Shown here: positions 30,296-39,787 of the stretch, one piece after another
Position numbering within the stretch: position 1 is the stretch's first letter
Layout: each line of letters opens with the position of its first letter
Assembly: GCA_025452255.1 (NCBI GenBank)
Contig: CP104974.1
Location: 3,202,156 to 3,266,155 of the forward strand
Source of the DNA: Devosia sp. A8/3-2
GTDB taxonomy: Bacteria; Pseudomonadota; Alphaproteobacteria; Rhizobiales; Devosiaceae
Length of the DNA: 64,000 nt
Direction: 5' to 3'
The notes under the pieces: model-generated
The model's input: only the letters and a program-made list of their open reading frames with translations
What the model was told of the DNA's origin: nothing
The model's database searches: none
Made by a program: the position numbers and the translations under genes

Positions 30296-31798
30296 ATGGA
30301 GAGCCCGGTGAACCATCCGAGCGACGACTCATTCGATCTCAATGGCGACACGCTGCATGAAGAGTGCGGCGTGTTTGGCATTTTGGGGCATAACGATGCC
30401 GCCACCCTCACCGCGCTGGGGCTGCACGCTTTGCAGCATCGCGGCCAGGAGGCGGCTGGCATTGTCAGCTTCGATGGCAAGCAATTCTATACCGAAAAGC
30501 GCATGGGCCCGGTGGGTGACCACTATACCGACCCGGCTTTGCTGGCCAAGCTGCCCGGCGCCATGGCCATGGGCCATACGCGCTATTCGACGACGGGCGA
30601 GGTGGCGCTGCGCAATGTGCAGCCGCTGTTCGCCGAACTTGAGGCCGGCGGCATCGCCATTGCCCATAACGGCAATTTCACCAACGGGCTGACGCTGCGC
30701 CGGCAGATCATCGCCACCGGCGCCATCTGCCAGTCGACGTCGGACACCGAAGTGGTGCTGCATCTGGTGGCGCGGTCGCGCCATTCCTCCACCACCGACC
30801 GCTTCATCGACGCCATCCGCCAGATGGAAGGTGGCTATGCCATGCTGGCCATGACCCGCACCAAGCTGATCGCGGCGCGTGATCCGGTGGGTATCCGGCC
30901 GCTGGTGATGGGCGAACTCGATGGTAAGCCGATCTTCTGCTCGGAAACCTGCGCGCTCGACATGATCGGCGCCAAATACATTCGCGATGTCGAGAATGGC
31001 GAAGTCATCATCTGCGAAATCCAGCCGGATGGCTCGATCAGCATCGATGAACGCAAGCCCGTGCGCCCGGCGCCCGAGCGGCCCTGCCTGTTCGAATATG
31101 TCTATTTCGCGCGGCCCGATTCGGTCGTGGCCGGCCGCAGCGTCTATTCCGCCCGCAAGGGTATGGGCATCAACCTCGCCAAGGAAGCGCCGGTCGAGGC
31201 CGATGTGGTGGTGCCGGTGCCCGATGGCGGCACGCCCGCGGCTATCGGCTATGCGCAGCAGAGCGGCATTCCGTTCGAATTGGGCATTATCCGCAACCAT
31301 TATGTGGGGCGCACCTTTATCGAGCCGACGCAGTCGATCCGGGCCTTTGGTGTCAAGCTCAAGCATTCGGCCAACCGCGCCGAGATTGCCGGCAAGCGGG
31401 TCGTATTGGTCGATGATTCTGATCGTGCGGGGCACGACCTCGCTCAAGATCGTGCAGATGATCCACGATGCTGGGGCGACCGAAGTGCATTTGCGGGTCG
31501 CCAGCCCGATGATCTTTTCTCGGATTATTACGGCATCGATACGCCGGACCCGGAAAAGCTGCTGGCGAACCAGCATGAGAACTCGGCCTCGATGTGCCGG
31601 TTCATCGGCGCGGATTCGCTGGCGTTTTTGTCCATCGACGGGCTCTATGACGCCGTCGGCGGCGAGCCGCGCAATCCCAAGGCACCCCAGTTTACCGACC
31701 ATTATTTCACCGGCGACTATCCGACACAGTTGACCGATCTGAACGGCCGCGCCAAGAACGAGCCGAAACAAATCTCCCTGCTCAAAGAGGCCGGCTAA
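30296..31798 (+). CDS. purF: amidophosphoribosyltransferase (compensated frame break 31420-31520)
   Basis: PurF makes phosphoribosylamine from PRPP and glutamine, the first purine step. The propeptide ends before the catalytic Cys in EECGVFGI. MGHTRYSTTGEV, HNGNFTNG and the PRPP loop VVLVDDS are visible. An extra T at 31420 and a loss near 31520 corrupt about 33 residues that should read IVRGTTSLKIVQMIHDAGAT and so on. Overall length of about 500 is normal. The stop overlaps the next ATG by one base. Confidence 0.95.
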   Translation: MESPVNHPSDDSFDLNGDTLHEECGVFGILGHNDAATLTALGLHALQHRGQEAAGIVSFDGKQFYTEKRMGPVGDHYTDPALLAKLPGAMAMGHTRYSTTGEVALRNVQPLFAELEAGGIAIAHNGNFTNGLTLRRQIIATGAICQSTSDTEVVLHLVARSRHSSTTDRFIDAIRQMEGGYAMLAMTRTKLIAARDPVGIRPLVMGELDGKPIFCSETCALDMIGAKYIRDVENGEVIICEIQPDGSISIDERKPVRPAPERPCLFEYVYFARPDSVVAGRSVYSARKGMGINLAKEAPVEADVVVPVPDGGTPAAIGYAQQSGIPFELGIIRNHYVGRTFIEPTQSIRAFGVKLKHSANRAEIAGKRVVLVDDSDRAGHDLAQDRADDPRCWGDRSAFAGRQPDDLFSDYYGIDTPDPEKLLANQHENSASMCRFIGADSLAFLSIDGLYDAVGGEPRNPKAPQFTDHYFTGDYPTQLTDLNGRAKNEPKQISLLKEAG

Positions 31799-32533
31799 TG
31801 GCTGTATCCAATGACCTTGCCGGCAAGGTCATCCTCGTCACCGGCGCCTCGCGCGGCATCGGTTATGCAAGCGCCATCGAGGCGGCACGCCGCGGCGCCC
31901 ATGTGGTTGCGGTTGCTCGCACCGTGGGGGGCCTCGAAGAACTGGATGACGAAATCCGGGACTCGGGCTCTTCGACTACACTGGTTCCGCTGGACCTGCG
32001 CGATGGCGACGCCATCGACCGGCTCGGTGCGGCCATTTTCGAGCGCTGGGGCGCGCTGGACGGTCTGGTGGCCAATGCCGGGCAGCTGGGCGTGCTCAGC
32101 CCCCTGCCCCATGTATCGCCAGAAGATTTCGACAAGGTCATTGCGGTCAATGTGACGGCCAATTACCGGCTGCTGCGTTCGTGCGACCTGCTGCTGCGGC
32201 AGGCCGATGCCGGGCGGGCGGTTTTCGTCTCGTCCTCGTCAGCCCGCTCTGCGCGGCCCTATTGGGGGCTCTATGCGGCCAGCAAGGCGGCCGTGGACGC
32301 CATGGTCAAATCCTATGCCGGCGAAGTCAGAGCGGACCAAGGTGCGCGTCAATGTGTTTTACCCCGGCGCGGTGCGCACCGCGATGCGGGCCAAGGCGAT
32401 GCCCGGGGAAGACCCGGCAACGCTGCCGACGCCTGCCGATATCGCGCCCAAGCTGATCGACCTGCTGAGCCCCACGCTCAAGGAGAATGGCAAACTGTTC
32501 GATATGAGCACCGAGGCATTCGAAGAGATTTGA
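31798..32533 (+). CDS. SDR family oxidoreductase (frame broken at 32329)
   Basis: Classical short-chain dehydrogenase, about 245 residues. VTGASRGIGYASAIEA binds NAD(P); VANAGQLGVLSPL, SSSSARSARPYWGLYAASKAA (Ser and Tyr-X3-Lys) follow. An extra A at 32329 (GTCAGAG for GTCGAG) breaks the frame; after correction VERTKVRVNVFYPGAVRTAMR continues to TEAFEEI. It is coupled to purF by a one-base overlap, an arrangement shared with many Rhizobiales; its substrate is unknown. Confidence 0.9.
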
Positions 32534-32551
32534 GGCCAACACCGGGCCAAT

Positions 32552-32580
32552 AAAAGGGCGCCCATGAGGCGCCCTTTTCT
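32552..32580. terminator. bidirectional Rho-independent terminator
   Basis: AAAAGGGCGCC, a 5-nt loop and GGCGCCCTTTTCTTT sit between the converging SDR and CNNM genes. Both flanks carry A/T runs, so the hairpin can stop transcription in either direction. Confidence 0.85.
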
Positions 32581-32598
32581 TTGTAGCGGACCCGCTCG

Positions 32599-33874
32599 CT
32601 AGAGCTTGGTCATCAAAATCTTGTCGATGCGGCGGCCATCGAGATCGAGCACCTCGAACTTCCAGCCATTATGCTCGAAGGTCTCGCCGACCGCCGGCAG
32701 GCGGTTGATGATGGACAGAACATAGCCGGCAACCGTCTCGAACTTGGCGTCCTTGGGGATGGCCACTTTAAGCTTTTCGCTGAACTCGTCGACCGGCATC
32801 CAACCGGCCACGAGCCAGGAGCCATCCTCGCGGCGGACCAGCGCCGGATCGTCACCGGTTTCTTCTCGGAAGACGCCGGTAATGACCTCGAGAATATCGG
32901 CCGAAGTGACGATGCCTTCGAAGTGGCCGTATTCGTCCACCACCGGGGCCATGTGAACCGTGGCGTTCCGAATGGCGCGCACCACGTCGAGCGCGTCGGC
33001 ATGATCCATCACTACCGGCACGGGCTGGACGAATTTGCGCACGTCGAGCGGCTGGCCATTGGCGAAGACGCTGATGATGTCCTTGATGGCCACGACACCG
33101 ATGATCAGAATCGGCGTCACCATCCTGCACCAGCAGGCGCGAGCGGTGGGTGCCCGGGATGGCCTTGCGGATTTCGTCGCTGTCATCGGACAGATCGATC
33201 ACATCGACATCGAGGCGTGGCGTCATCAGGCCGCGGGCCGAGCGGTCGGCCAGACGCATAACGCCCGAAATCATCGAATGCTCGTCGCTTTCGATGACAC
33301 CGGCCGTGGTGGCCTCGGCGATGATGGTCTTGACCTCTTCCTCGGTGACCTTTTCCTCGGATTCCTCGCCCTGCCCTAGCAGGGCCAGGACAGTTCTGCC
33401 CGAGATATCGAGAATGAAAATAATGGGCGAGCCAATCGCCGCCAGCAGCTTCATGCCCGGCGCCACGCGCGAGGCGACGCCTTCTGGATCACGCAGGGCG
33501 ATCTGCTTAGGCACCAATTCGCCCGGGATCAGCGAGATATAGGTGATGGCGACCACGACGACGCCGACGCCCAGCACGTCGGCCACACTGCTGGCGACGC
33601 CGATATCCTTGAGCCAATCGGTCAGGCGCAGGCCCAGTGTGGCGCCGGAGAAGGCGCCGGACAGGATGCCTACCGTGGTAATGCCGATCTGGACGGAAGA
33701 CAGGAATTTGCCGGGGTCTTCGGCGAGGCGGATGGCCGTGGCGGCCCCCTTGTTACCCTGATCGGCCATGGCGCGGAGACGCGCGGGCCGGGACGAAACG
33801 ACTGCCAGTTCGGACATCGCCAACACGCCGTTGACGATAGTGAGAACGACGACGATCAATATTTCTACGAACAA
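32599..33874 (-). CDS. CNNM/CBS-domain membrane protein, CorC/HlyC family (frame broken near 33120)
   Basis: Four-helix DUF21/CNNM domain (ILIVVVLTIVNGVLAMSELAVVSSR, SVQIGITTVGILSGAFSGATL, YISLIPGELVPKQIALRDPE), then two CBS domains (GLMTPRLDVDVIDLSD and MAPVVDEYGHFEGIVTSADIL) and a C-terminal CorC_HlyC domain. Such proteins are linked to Mg/Co efflux and sometimes hemolysis. The frame break near 33120 lies between the CBS repeats. The start is uncertain: no ATG precedes the first helix closely, and I chose a TTG at 33874 (an ATT lies at 33886). About 425 residues. Confidence 0.87.
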
Positions 33875-33964
33875 GATTTCAACAATGGATGCGGCCCCGC
33901 ACTCAGCATCGGGTCGCTTAAGGAGCGGCAATATAGCGGCTATCGCGGCGAATGCACCATGGCT

Positions 33965-34000
33965 GTGGAAAAAACAGCGAGGGCGGCCAAGGCCGCCCTT
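33965..34000 (-). terminator. Rho-independent terminator after der
   Basis: On the minus strand AGGGCGGCC pairs with GGCCGCCCT over a 2-nt loop, followed after a short spacer by six T. It lies 9 nt downstream of the der stop. Confidence 0.7.
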
Positions 34001-34008
34001 CAGATGCA

Positions 34009-35456
34009 CTAGCCGATCTTGCGCTTGCGCTTGTCGTTATAGGGATTGTCGCTGCCAGCGCACCCAGAGGCGGATCGGCGTGCCCCTGGATGTCGAAGGC
34101 CTCGCGCAGGCCATTCACCAGATAACGCTGATAGGCCATGGGCAGGGCCTCGGGCCGCGACGCGAAGAGGATGAAGCTCGGCGGCTCGGTCTTGGCCTGC
34201 GTCATGTAGCGCAGCTTGAGGCGGCGGCCGGAGACGGCCGGTGGCGGATGGCTCTCGGTCATGCCGGTCAACCAGCGGTTGAGGCGGGCTGTGGACACGT
34301 GCGAGTTCCAGCTGCGCTCGATCTTGAAGATCGCGTCCATCAGCTTGTCGATATTCTTGCCGGTGAGGCCGGACAGGGTGACCAGCGGCACGCCGCGCAG
34401 CTGCGGCAGCAAACGCGTGCAGGCTTCCTTTAGGGCCGCGAGAGCCGCGTTCTTGTCCTCGATCAGGTCCCACTTGTTGACGGCGATAACCAGCGCCCTG
34501 CCCTCGCGTTCGACCAGATCGGCCAGCGCCAGATCCTGCTTTTCGAACGGGATGGTGGCATCGAGCATCAGCACGACGACTTCGGCATATTGGATGGAGC
34601 GCAGGCTATCGCCGACGGCGAGCTTTTCGAGCTTTTCCTGGACGCGCGGCGACGAATGCCTGCAGTATCGACCGGGTTGATCACCCGGCCTTCCCATTCC
34701 CACGGCACCAGGATGCTGTCGCGGGTAATGCCGGCTTCGGGGCCAACCAAAACGCGGTCTTCGCCGACCATACGATTGATCAGGGTGGACTTGCCCGCAT
34801 TGGGGCGGCCGACAATGGCGACGTTGAGGTAGCGCTTGGGATTCCAGCGCAGGGTGGCTTCTTCGCCCTCGCCTTCGAGCATGTCCTCGGTGATGTCGAC
34901 ATCGACCTCGGGCATTTCGTCGAGATCGGCAATGGTCTCGGCTTCCTTATTGGCCTCGGCCTCGTCGATCGCCTTGGAGACAATGGAATAGAGTTCGGAC
35001 AGGCCCGAGGCCGTGTTCGGCCGAAAGCGGGATCGGTTCGCCAAAGCCGAGCTTGAAGGCCTCGACCAGCCCCGCCTCGGCGGCGCTGCTTTCGGCCTTG
35101 TTGCCCACCAGATGGACGTCCTTGCCGGCCTTGCGCAGCACCTGCGCGAAGCGCTGGTCGAGCGGCACGACGCCAGCACGGGCATCGATCATGAACAGGA
35201 TAACGTCGGCTTCCTTGATGGCCATCTCCGTCTGCTGGCGCATGCGGTCTTCAAGGCTGCCATCAGTGACGTCTTCGTAGCCGGCAGTATCGAGGATGCG
35301 GAAGGTCAGGTCGGCGATGTGGCCCTCGGCCTCACGGCGGTCGCGGGTGACGCTCGGCGTGTCGTCGACCAGCGCAATCTTGCGCCCGACGAGGCGGTTA
35401 AACAGGGTCGATTTGCCGACATTGGGGCGACCGACGATGGCAACGGTGACGGTCAT
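34009..35456 (-). CDS. der: ribosome biogenesis GTPase Der (frames broken near 35020, 34660 and 34065)
   Basis: Der/EngA with two tandem GTPase domains and a KH-like domain, required for 50S assembly. GTPase 1: [24 protein letters not shown]. GTPase 2: [33 protein letters not shown]. The KH-like end has [19 protein letters not shown] and [25 protein letters not shown]. Breaks fit an extra G near 35020, lost bases near 34660, and a lost GC pair near 34065. Corrected length about 483 residues. It follows the TPR-like gene by 37 nt. Confidence 0.93.
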
Positions 35457-35493
35457 ATAAGCTTTGTTCCGATCGGGCAGAATCCGGCCGACC

Positions 35494-36328
35494 CTATTGC
35501 AGGGCCGGTGCGGTCTCGGTGGTGGCGGCGGGTGCAGCCGGGGCAGCAGGTTCGGCGGTGGCCAGCGCAGCAGGTGCTGCGCTCTCGGCTGCCGGCGCGT
35601 CGTCGCTGACGATCTGATCGATGGCATTGGCAGCGTCGTCGGCTGGCGTGGCGGTAGGAGCCTCGGCGGCAATCACGCCTTCAGACACGAGCTGGGCGAG
35701 GTAATAACCCATGCGGTTGCGCGTGCTGCTCTGGGCCATCGGGTCGTTGACGACGGCCTCAAAGCTGGTCTGTGCGGCGGCGAAATCGCCAGCCTTGTAC
35801 TGGGCCGAGCCAAGGGCTTCGCGGGCGGCATTGCGCAGCGGATTGCCTTCGGTAGCGATGGTTTCGATGCGCGACTGCACATCGGCCAGCGTACCGGTGT
35901 CGATCAGCAGATTGCCCGCGAGGACGAGGGCCAGTTCGCGCAGGCGGATGTTGTCCAGCGAGTTTGCCGGGGCGTCATAGGCCGCGACGGCCTCGGTGGT
36001 GTTGCCTTCCTTGGCGAGCACACCGGCCTTGCGGAACTCGGCCGGGGTGGGATAACGGCCCGAGCCATCGGCAATGACTTTGTCGAGCGCGGTCTGGGCC
36101 GCCGGCAGGTCGCCGCCTTCGATCAGGTCGAACGCGGCATAAAGCTCGTCGGAAGACTGGGCGGCATTGTTGGAGTGATACCGAGTCCAGCCTTCATTGA
36201 CGGCAACCAGTGGCAACCACGGCAATCGCAGCACCGATGACATAGGGTGCGAAGCGGCGCCAGAAGGCGCGCATACGGTCGGAGCGCAGCTCCTCGTCGA
36301 CTTCGCGGAAAATATTGTCCTGGGACAT
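35494..36328 (-). CDS. TPR-like membrane protein (tetratricopeptide_2_like; frame broken near 36205)
   Basis: An N-terminal cytosolic stretch ([22 protein letters not shown]), one membrane helix ([14 protein letters not shown]) and TPR-like repeats are visible: [42 protein letters not shown] low-complexity Ala/Pro tail follows. This is the YfgM-like family found beside bamB/der, linked to periplasmic quality control. A frame break near 36205 falls right after the helix. Corrected length about 278 residues. bamB, often between this gene and der, is absent here. Confidence 0.82.
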
Positions 36329-36410
36329 GGATGGCCTAGCGTCACGAATGAATTGGGGCGCACGTTTAGCACGGTGCCGGGGGAATGCAAATGCGCGGTT
36401 GGCTTGGGCG

Positions 36411-37025
36411 TTAGCGGCCCAGCCGCCATTCCCCAAGACATTCGGGCCGAGCCTCCCCTAGCGTGGTTCGCACCAGCCAGAACTGCCGCACACTCCAGCG
36501 GAATGGCCGCGTCAAAACCAGCTCGGAAATCCTGCCGGTATCATACCACAGCGTCACATGCGGCGTGGGGGCCGGCGGGCCGCCTTTGAGGCCGCGCCGC
36601 AGTAATTCCCGCCGGAGATCGGCGTGGAGCGCTCGGATTTCCCGCTGCCCGGTTGAACAGGTCAGCACCGTGGGCAATTGGCTATTTCCGCCCTTCGCCG
36701 GCCGGCCCCGGGTTACGAGCCGGTCGAAACAGACATCAAAGCGCGGGCGACTGATGGCGTCGCCAACCTCCAGCGCTGCATCGAGATCGTCGAAGGAATT
36801 ATCCTCGCCCTCGGCCGAGCCATTGAGCGAGGCGTGAATCCTCCCGGCGCGAACCGGACGCCGCGCACCATAGCGGCGCGACATGCGCAAGGCGAAATAT
36901 TCCATATCCCGGGCGATTACCGGAGGGGGCAGAAGAGTGAAATACCAACGATGGGTTGGGAACGCCCGCCCTGCCCGTACTAATTTCGGCGCACCACCGC
37001 CAAACAGATCAAGCTGCATATCCAT
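36411..37025 (-). CDS. 2'-5' RNA ligase family protein (2H phosphoesterase)
   Basis: Intact 204-residue 2H phosphoesterase-like protein. The two catalytic H-X-S/T motifs appear as IHASL (about residue 64) and HVTLW (about residue 155), with RRELLRRGLKGGPPAPTPHVTLW being the second block. Members hydrolyse or ligate 2'-5' phosphodiester or cyclic phosphate bonds, but the in vivo substrate of this group is unknown. It stands alone between the TPR-like gene and RidA. Confidence 0.85.
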   Translation of the reverse strand: MDMQLDLFGGGAPKLVRAGRAFPTHRWYFTLLPPPVIARDMEYFALRMSRRYGARRPVRAGRIHASLNGSAEGEDNSFDDLDAALEVGDAISRPRFDVCFDRLVTRGRPAKGGNSQLPTVLTCSTGQREIRALHADLRRELLRRGLKGGPPAPTPHVTLWYDTGRISELVLTRPFRWSVRQFWLVRTTLGEARPECLGEWRLGR

Positions 37026-37130
37026 TTTGACCGGCCATTTGTTCTCTCTTTGTTCTTAACTAGAACAGCGGAGAGCGGCGGTCAACGGCAGGGTGCATCA
37101 CAAATCAGGGCAATCGAGCAGGTCGGCGGC

Positions 37131-37528
37131 CTACCCGTCCACGACCGCGAAGGCATCAACCTCGATGAGATAGCCGGGAGAAAGGGCGGCAACCCCTACG
37201 ACAACGTCGGCAGGCTTGTGATCGCCGAACAGCGCCACTCGAGCTTCTTCGATGAGCGCTAGATGGCGATCTCGCTCATACCCAACAACGTAGATGGTAA
37301 TCTTTGCCACTTGCTCAGGAGAAGCACCGGCGGCGGCAAGGGCCCGACCAAGATTGCCAAATACTCGGCGCGCCTGAGCCGCCAGATCACCGGGGCCGAC
37401 AAGCTTGCCGTCCATATCTTCCGGTTCCTGACCAGCGACGAATATGAGCTTGGTCCCCTCGCGACAACGACTTGAGTATAGGTCGTTGGCGTCGGTAGAT
37501 CACGTGGATTGATACACTCTAGCGTCAT
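37131..37528 (-). CDS. RidA family protein (frame broken near 37455)
   Basis: About 133 residues of YjgF/RidA fold, the family that deaminates reactive enamines or imines. VFGNLGRALAAAGASPEQVAKITIYVVG and YLIEVDAFAVV are conserved. The arginine used by true RidA for substrate binding (R105 region, typically RxxVEV) is replaced by PGYLIEVDAF, so it may be a Rid2-7 subgroup with another role. A G missing in a GGGG run near 37455 joins VVVARG to TKLIFVAGQEPEDMDGK. Confidence 0.85.
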
Positions 37529-37969
37529 CTTTTCACTACCCCTTGATTGCTTCGTCGTGCGGCCGTTCAGTTTCCCCGGCTATCCTCTTCCTATTTCGCC
37601 CCGCTCTCTTCTCATTCCCACTCGATTATCCAATCAGCCTACAAGCCTTTGAAATCTCCGGGAAATGCTTCCCGATGACGCTGAAACTCCGACAGCCAGA
37701 CCGTCAAAAAGCTACGCTATTGATTTTGAGGTTTCGCCAACTATCGAGGGCACTCGGAAGTTTTTTGCATCTCGATAACCTTCGCGCAGTATCGGACTCG
37801 CCTCAGAAAGCGCCGTCAACCAACGTCCCATCACTACTGCCGCTGGGTCAACCAAAACCCCACCTCATCAGGCCGCTTCTGGCTTTGCATGCACAGGTTG
37901 TCTGCCAGTTATTGGGCCCTTGCCTTGCCTGTCTGCTTCTGGCTCAAGGCTGGAGAAAGCAGACCGCAC
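37529..37969. other. non-coding stretch, possibly relict DNA
   Basis: About 440 nt between RidA and the TetR gene. Base composition is less GC-rich than the surroundings. A plus-strand frame is open over much of it (37543-38103), but its product has no recognisable motif and overlaps the TetR gene antisense, so I do not call it. It should contain the RidA promoter. Confidence 0.4.
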
Positions 37970-38598
37970 TCAGCCTCCCGACATCTCGAGATAGGATAGG
38001 CACATGGTCGTCAATTGGTGACGAATTGCGACCTGCTCGGTCGCAGGCAGATTGCGTTCAAAGACGTTTCGCACCGTCCCGAAGATCACCGACAGGAGTG
38101 TGACGTTGACCAGATCGATATTGGCATAGACCGCATCAGGGGCGCTTTTCAGCATGGCGATGGTTGCCTCGTCCATGCGCTCGGCGAACGCGTCGATCAG
38201 GACCTCGTTGTCGAGCTCTACTGCCGACGCGTAGAGCGCGCGCGTCACCTCGCTTCTGCTCGGTCTTGGCTTGCCAATAAGCGGTGACCAGCGCCTCAAT
38301 CATCGCTTCTGTCGAGGCTCCATGTTGGGCCTGACAGGCCGCTTCCACGCGCTCAGCCACCAGATCGAGATAACGCTCGTTGAGCGCATAGAGCAGCGCC
38401 TGCTTGTGCGGAAAATACTGGTACATGGTGCCCACCGAAACCCCCGCCCGTTCAGCAACGCGTGGTCGTCAACCGGTGGATTCCGTCGCTGAGCAAAACC
38501 TGAATGGTCGCTTCGAAAATGGCTTCGACCGTTGTCACAGAGCGCGCCTGTCGCGGCTTTTTGCGGGCGGCGAGGTGCCGGGGCGGTGTCGCGTCCAT
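37970..38598 (-). CDS. TetR family regulator (frame breaks near 38455 and 38257)
   Basis: DNA-binding helix-turn-helix: KKPRQARSVTTVEAIFEATIQVLL, then VAERAGVSVGTMYQYFPHKQALLYAL, the classic TetR recognition helix. The C-terminal ligand domain reads TERSEVTRALYASAVELDNE and MCLSYLEMSGG. Breaks: one base missing near 38455, and an extra T at 38257 (CTTCTGCTC for CTTCGCTC). Corrected length about 209 residues. It is divergent from an SDR with 72 nt between the start codons, so it probably represses that gene and itself. Confidence 0.88.
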
Positions 38599-38670
38599 AT
38601 GCGAATCCAAAATCGAATGATCCTTCATATCTTGAGTGCAGCCGTTGGGCCAATATCTGAAGGAAATTTG

Positions 38671-39402
38671 ATGACTGACACGAAGAAAATTGCACTCGTG
38701 ACGGGCGCCAACAAGGGCATTGGGTTCGAGATTGCCCGGCAGTTGGCAGAGGCCGGAACTACGGTGATTTTGGGGGCCCGCAACCTGCAGCGCGGTCAGA
38801 ATGCCGCCAGCCATCTGGAAAAGGCTGGGCTGGCCGTCGAGGCGATCGAAATCGACCTCACCGACGAGGCGACCATAGCTTCGGCGACTGAAAAGATTGC
38901 CGCCCAATATGGCCGGCTCGACGTTCTCATGAACAATGCCGGGATCGTCGATACCGAAGATGGTCCGCCTTCCGTTAGCTCAACGGCTGCGACACGCAGG
39001 CTTATGGAAACCAATTTTCTGGGCACCTCGGCCGTCACGCAAGCCATGCTGCCCTTGCTGCGCCGGTCGAAGGCCGGTCGCATCGTCAACCTTTCAACGA
39101 CGCTGGGCTCGCTGACAATCAATGGCGACCCGACCTCGCCTTATTACGAGGCCCGGCTGATCGGATACAATGCGTCCAAGGCCGCGCTCAACATGCTGAC
39201 TGTTCAGCTGGCGGCGGAGCTGAAGGACACGCCCATTGTTGTGAACTCGGTTGCCCCGAGCTACGTCAAGACCGACCTGACAGGCGGTAACGGCTTCATG
39301 ACACCCGCCGAAGGTGCACGCCTTCCGGTCGAGTATGCCTTGCTCGGCCCCGATGCCGTTTCTGGCAGATTTATCGAGCCGCAGGGCAACATTCCCCGGT
39401 AG
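38671..39402 (+). CDS. SDR family oxidoreductase, carbonyl-reductase-like
   Basis: Intact 243-residue SDR. VTGANKGIGFEIARQL and GARNLQRG bind NADP, NNAGIVDTEDG and STTLGSL(T) precede YNASKAALNML with the Tyr-Lys pair. The order resembles plant/bacterial carbonyl reductases (CBR1-like) acting on xenobiotic carbonyls. AAGGAAATTTG precedes the ATG. Divergent from a TetR gene, suggesting induction by a small molecule. Confidence 0.9.
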   Translation: MTDTKKIALVTGANKGIGFEIARQLAEAGTTVILGARNLQRGQNAASHLEKAGLAVEAIEIDLTDEATIASATEKIAAQYGRLDVLMNNAGIVDTEDGPPSVSSTAATRRLMETNFLGTSAVTQAMLPLLRRSKAGRIVNLSTTLGSLTINGDPTSPYYEARLIGYNASKAALNMLTVQLAAELKDTPIVVNSVAPSYVKTDLTGGNGFMTPAEGARLPVEYALLGPDAVSGRFIEPQGNIPR

Positions 39403-39469
39403 GGCCGCACTACAATTGCGGGCAGCAGCAACTGCCCGCAAGGTCCGCTTTGCAATGTCCGTGAAGCCA

Positions 39470-39655
39470 CCCATTTTGGTGCTTTCCGCCATGCCAATGC
39501 GAACTCGTGCCGCGCGGCATTCCAGCTAGGCCGGTCGTCGGCGGCAGCAATCCGCGCCGTAGCCGTCGTGGAGCCCGCATCTGGCAATTTCAAGCATTGC
39601 GAGATGCCAAGCATGAGTGGGCCGATAATCAGCAAATTGCGGCCGGATGTGCGCC
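39470..39655 (-). pseudogene. possible relic of a zinc-type alcohol dehydrogenase
   Basis: A minus-strand segment reads GRNLLIIGPLMLGISQCL followed by AADDRPSWNAARHEFALA. This resembles the nucleotide-binding stretch of medium-chain dehydrogenases (pattern G-R-x-V-L-V-x-G-x-G-x-L-G, then a D/E-x-x-P block), but no upstream zinc site or downstream domain is found. The rest of the 385-nt gap (39403-39787) holds nothing I recognise. Confidence 0.3.
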
Positions 39656-39787
39656 CCAAATCGGCCGTTGAAGTCACGAATGCCGTCCGGCGGCCGACTG
39701 CGCAGGCGGGTTGGAGGGGTGAGTGTGACCACGCGATGGGTGCTCGTGGTGTCCCAGCAACAGGTCGTCGCAAGGACCGAGTTGCCG

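Noticed and set aside
37543..38103. Plus-strand frame of 186 codons
   Set aside because: No recognisable domain, no good ribosome-binding site, and it runs antisense into the TetR gene.
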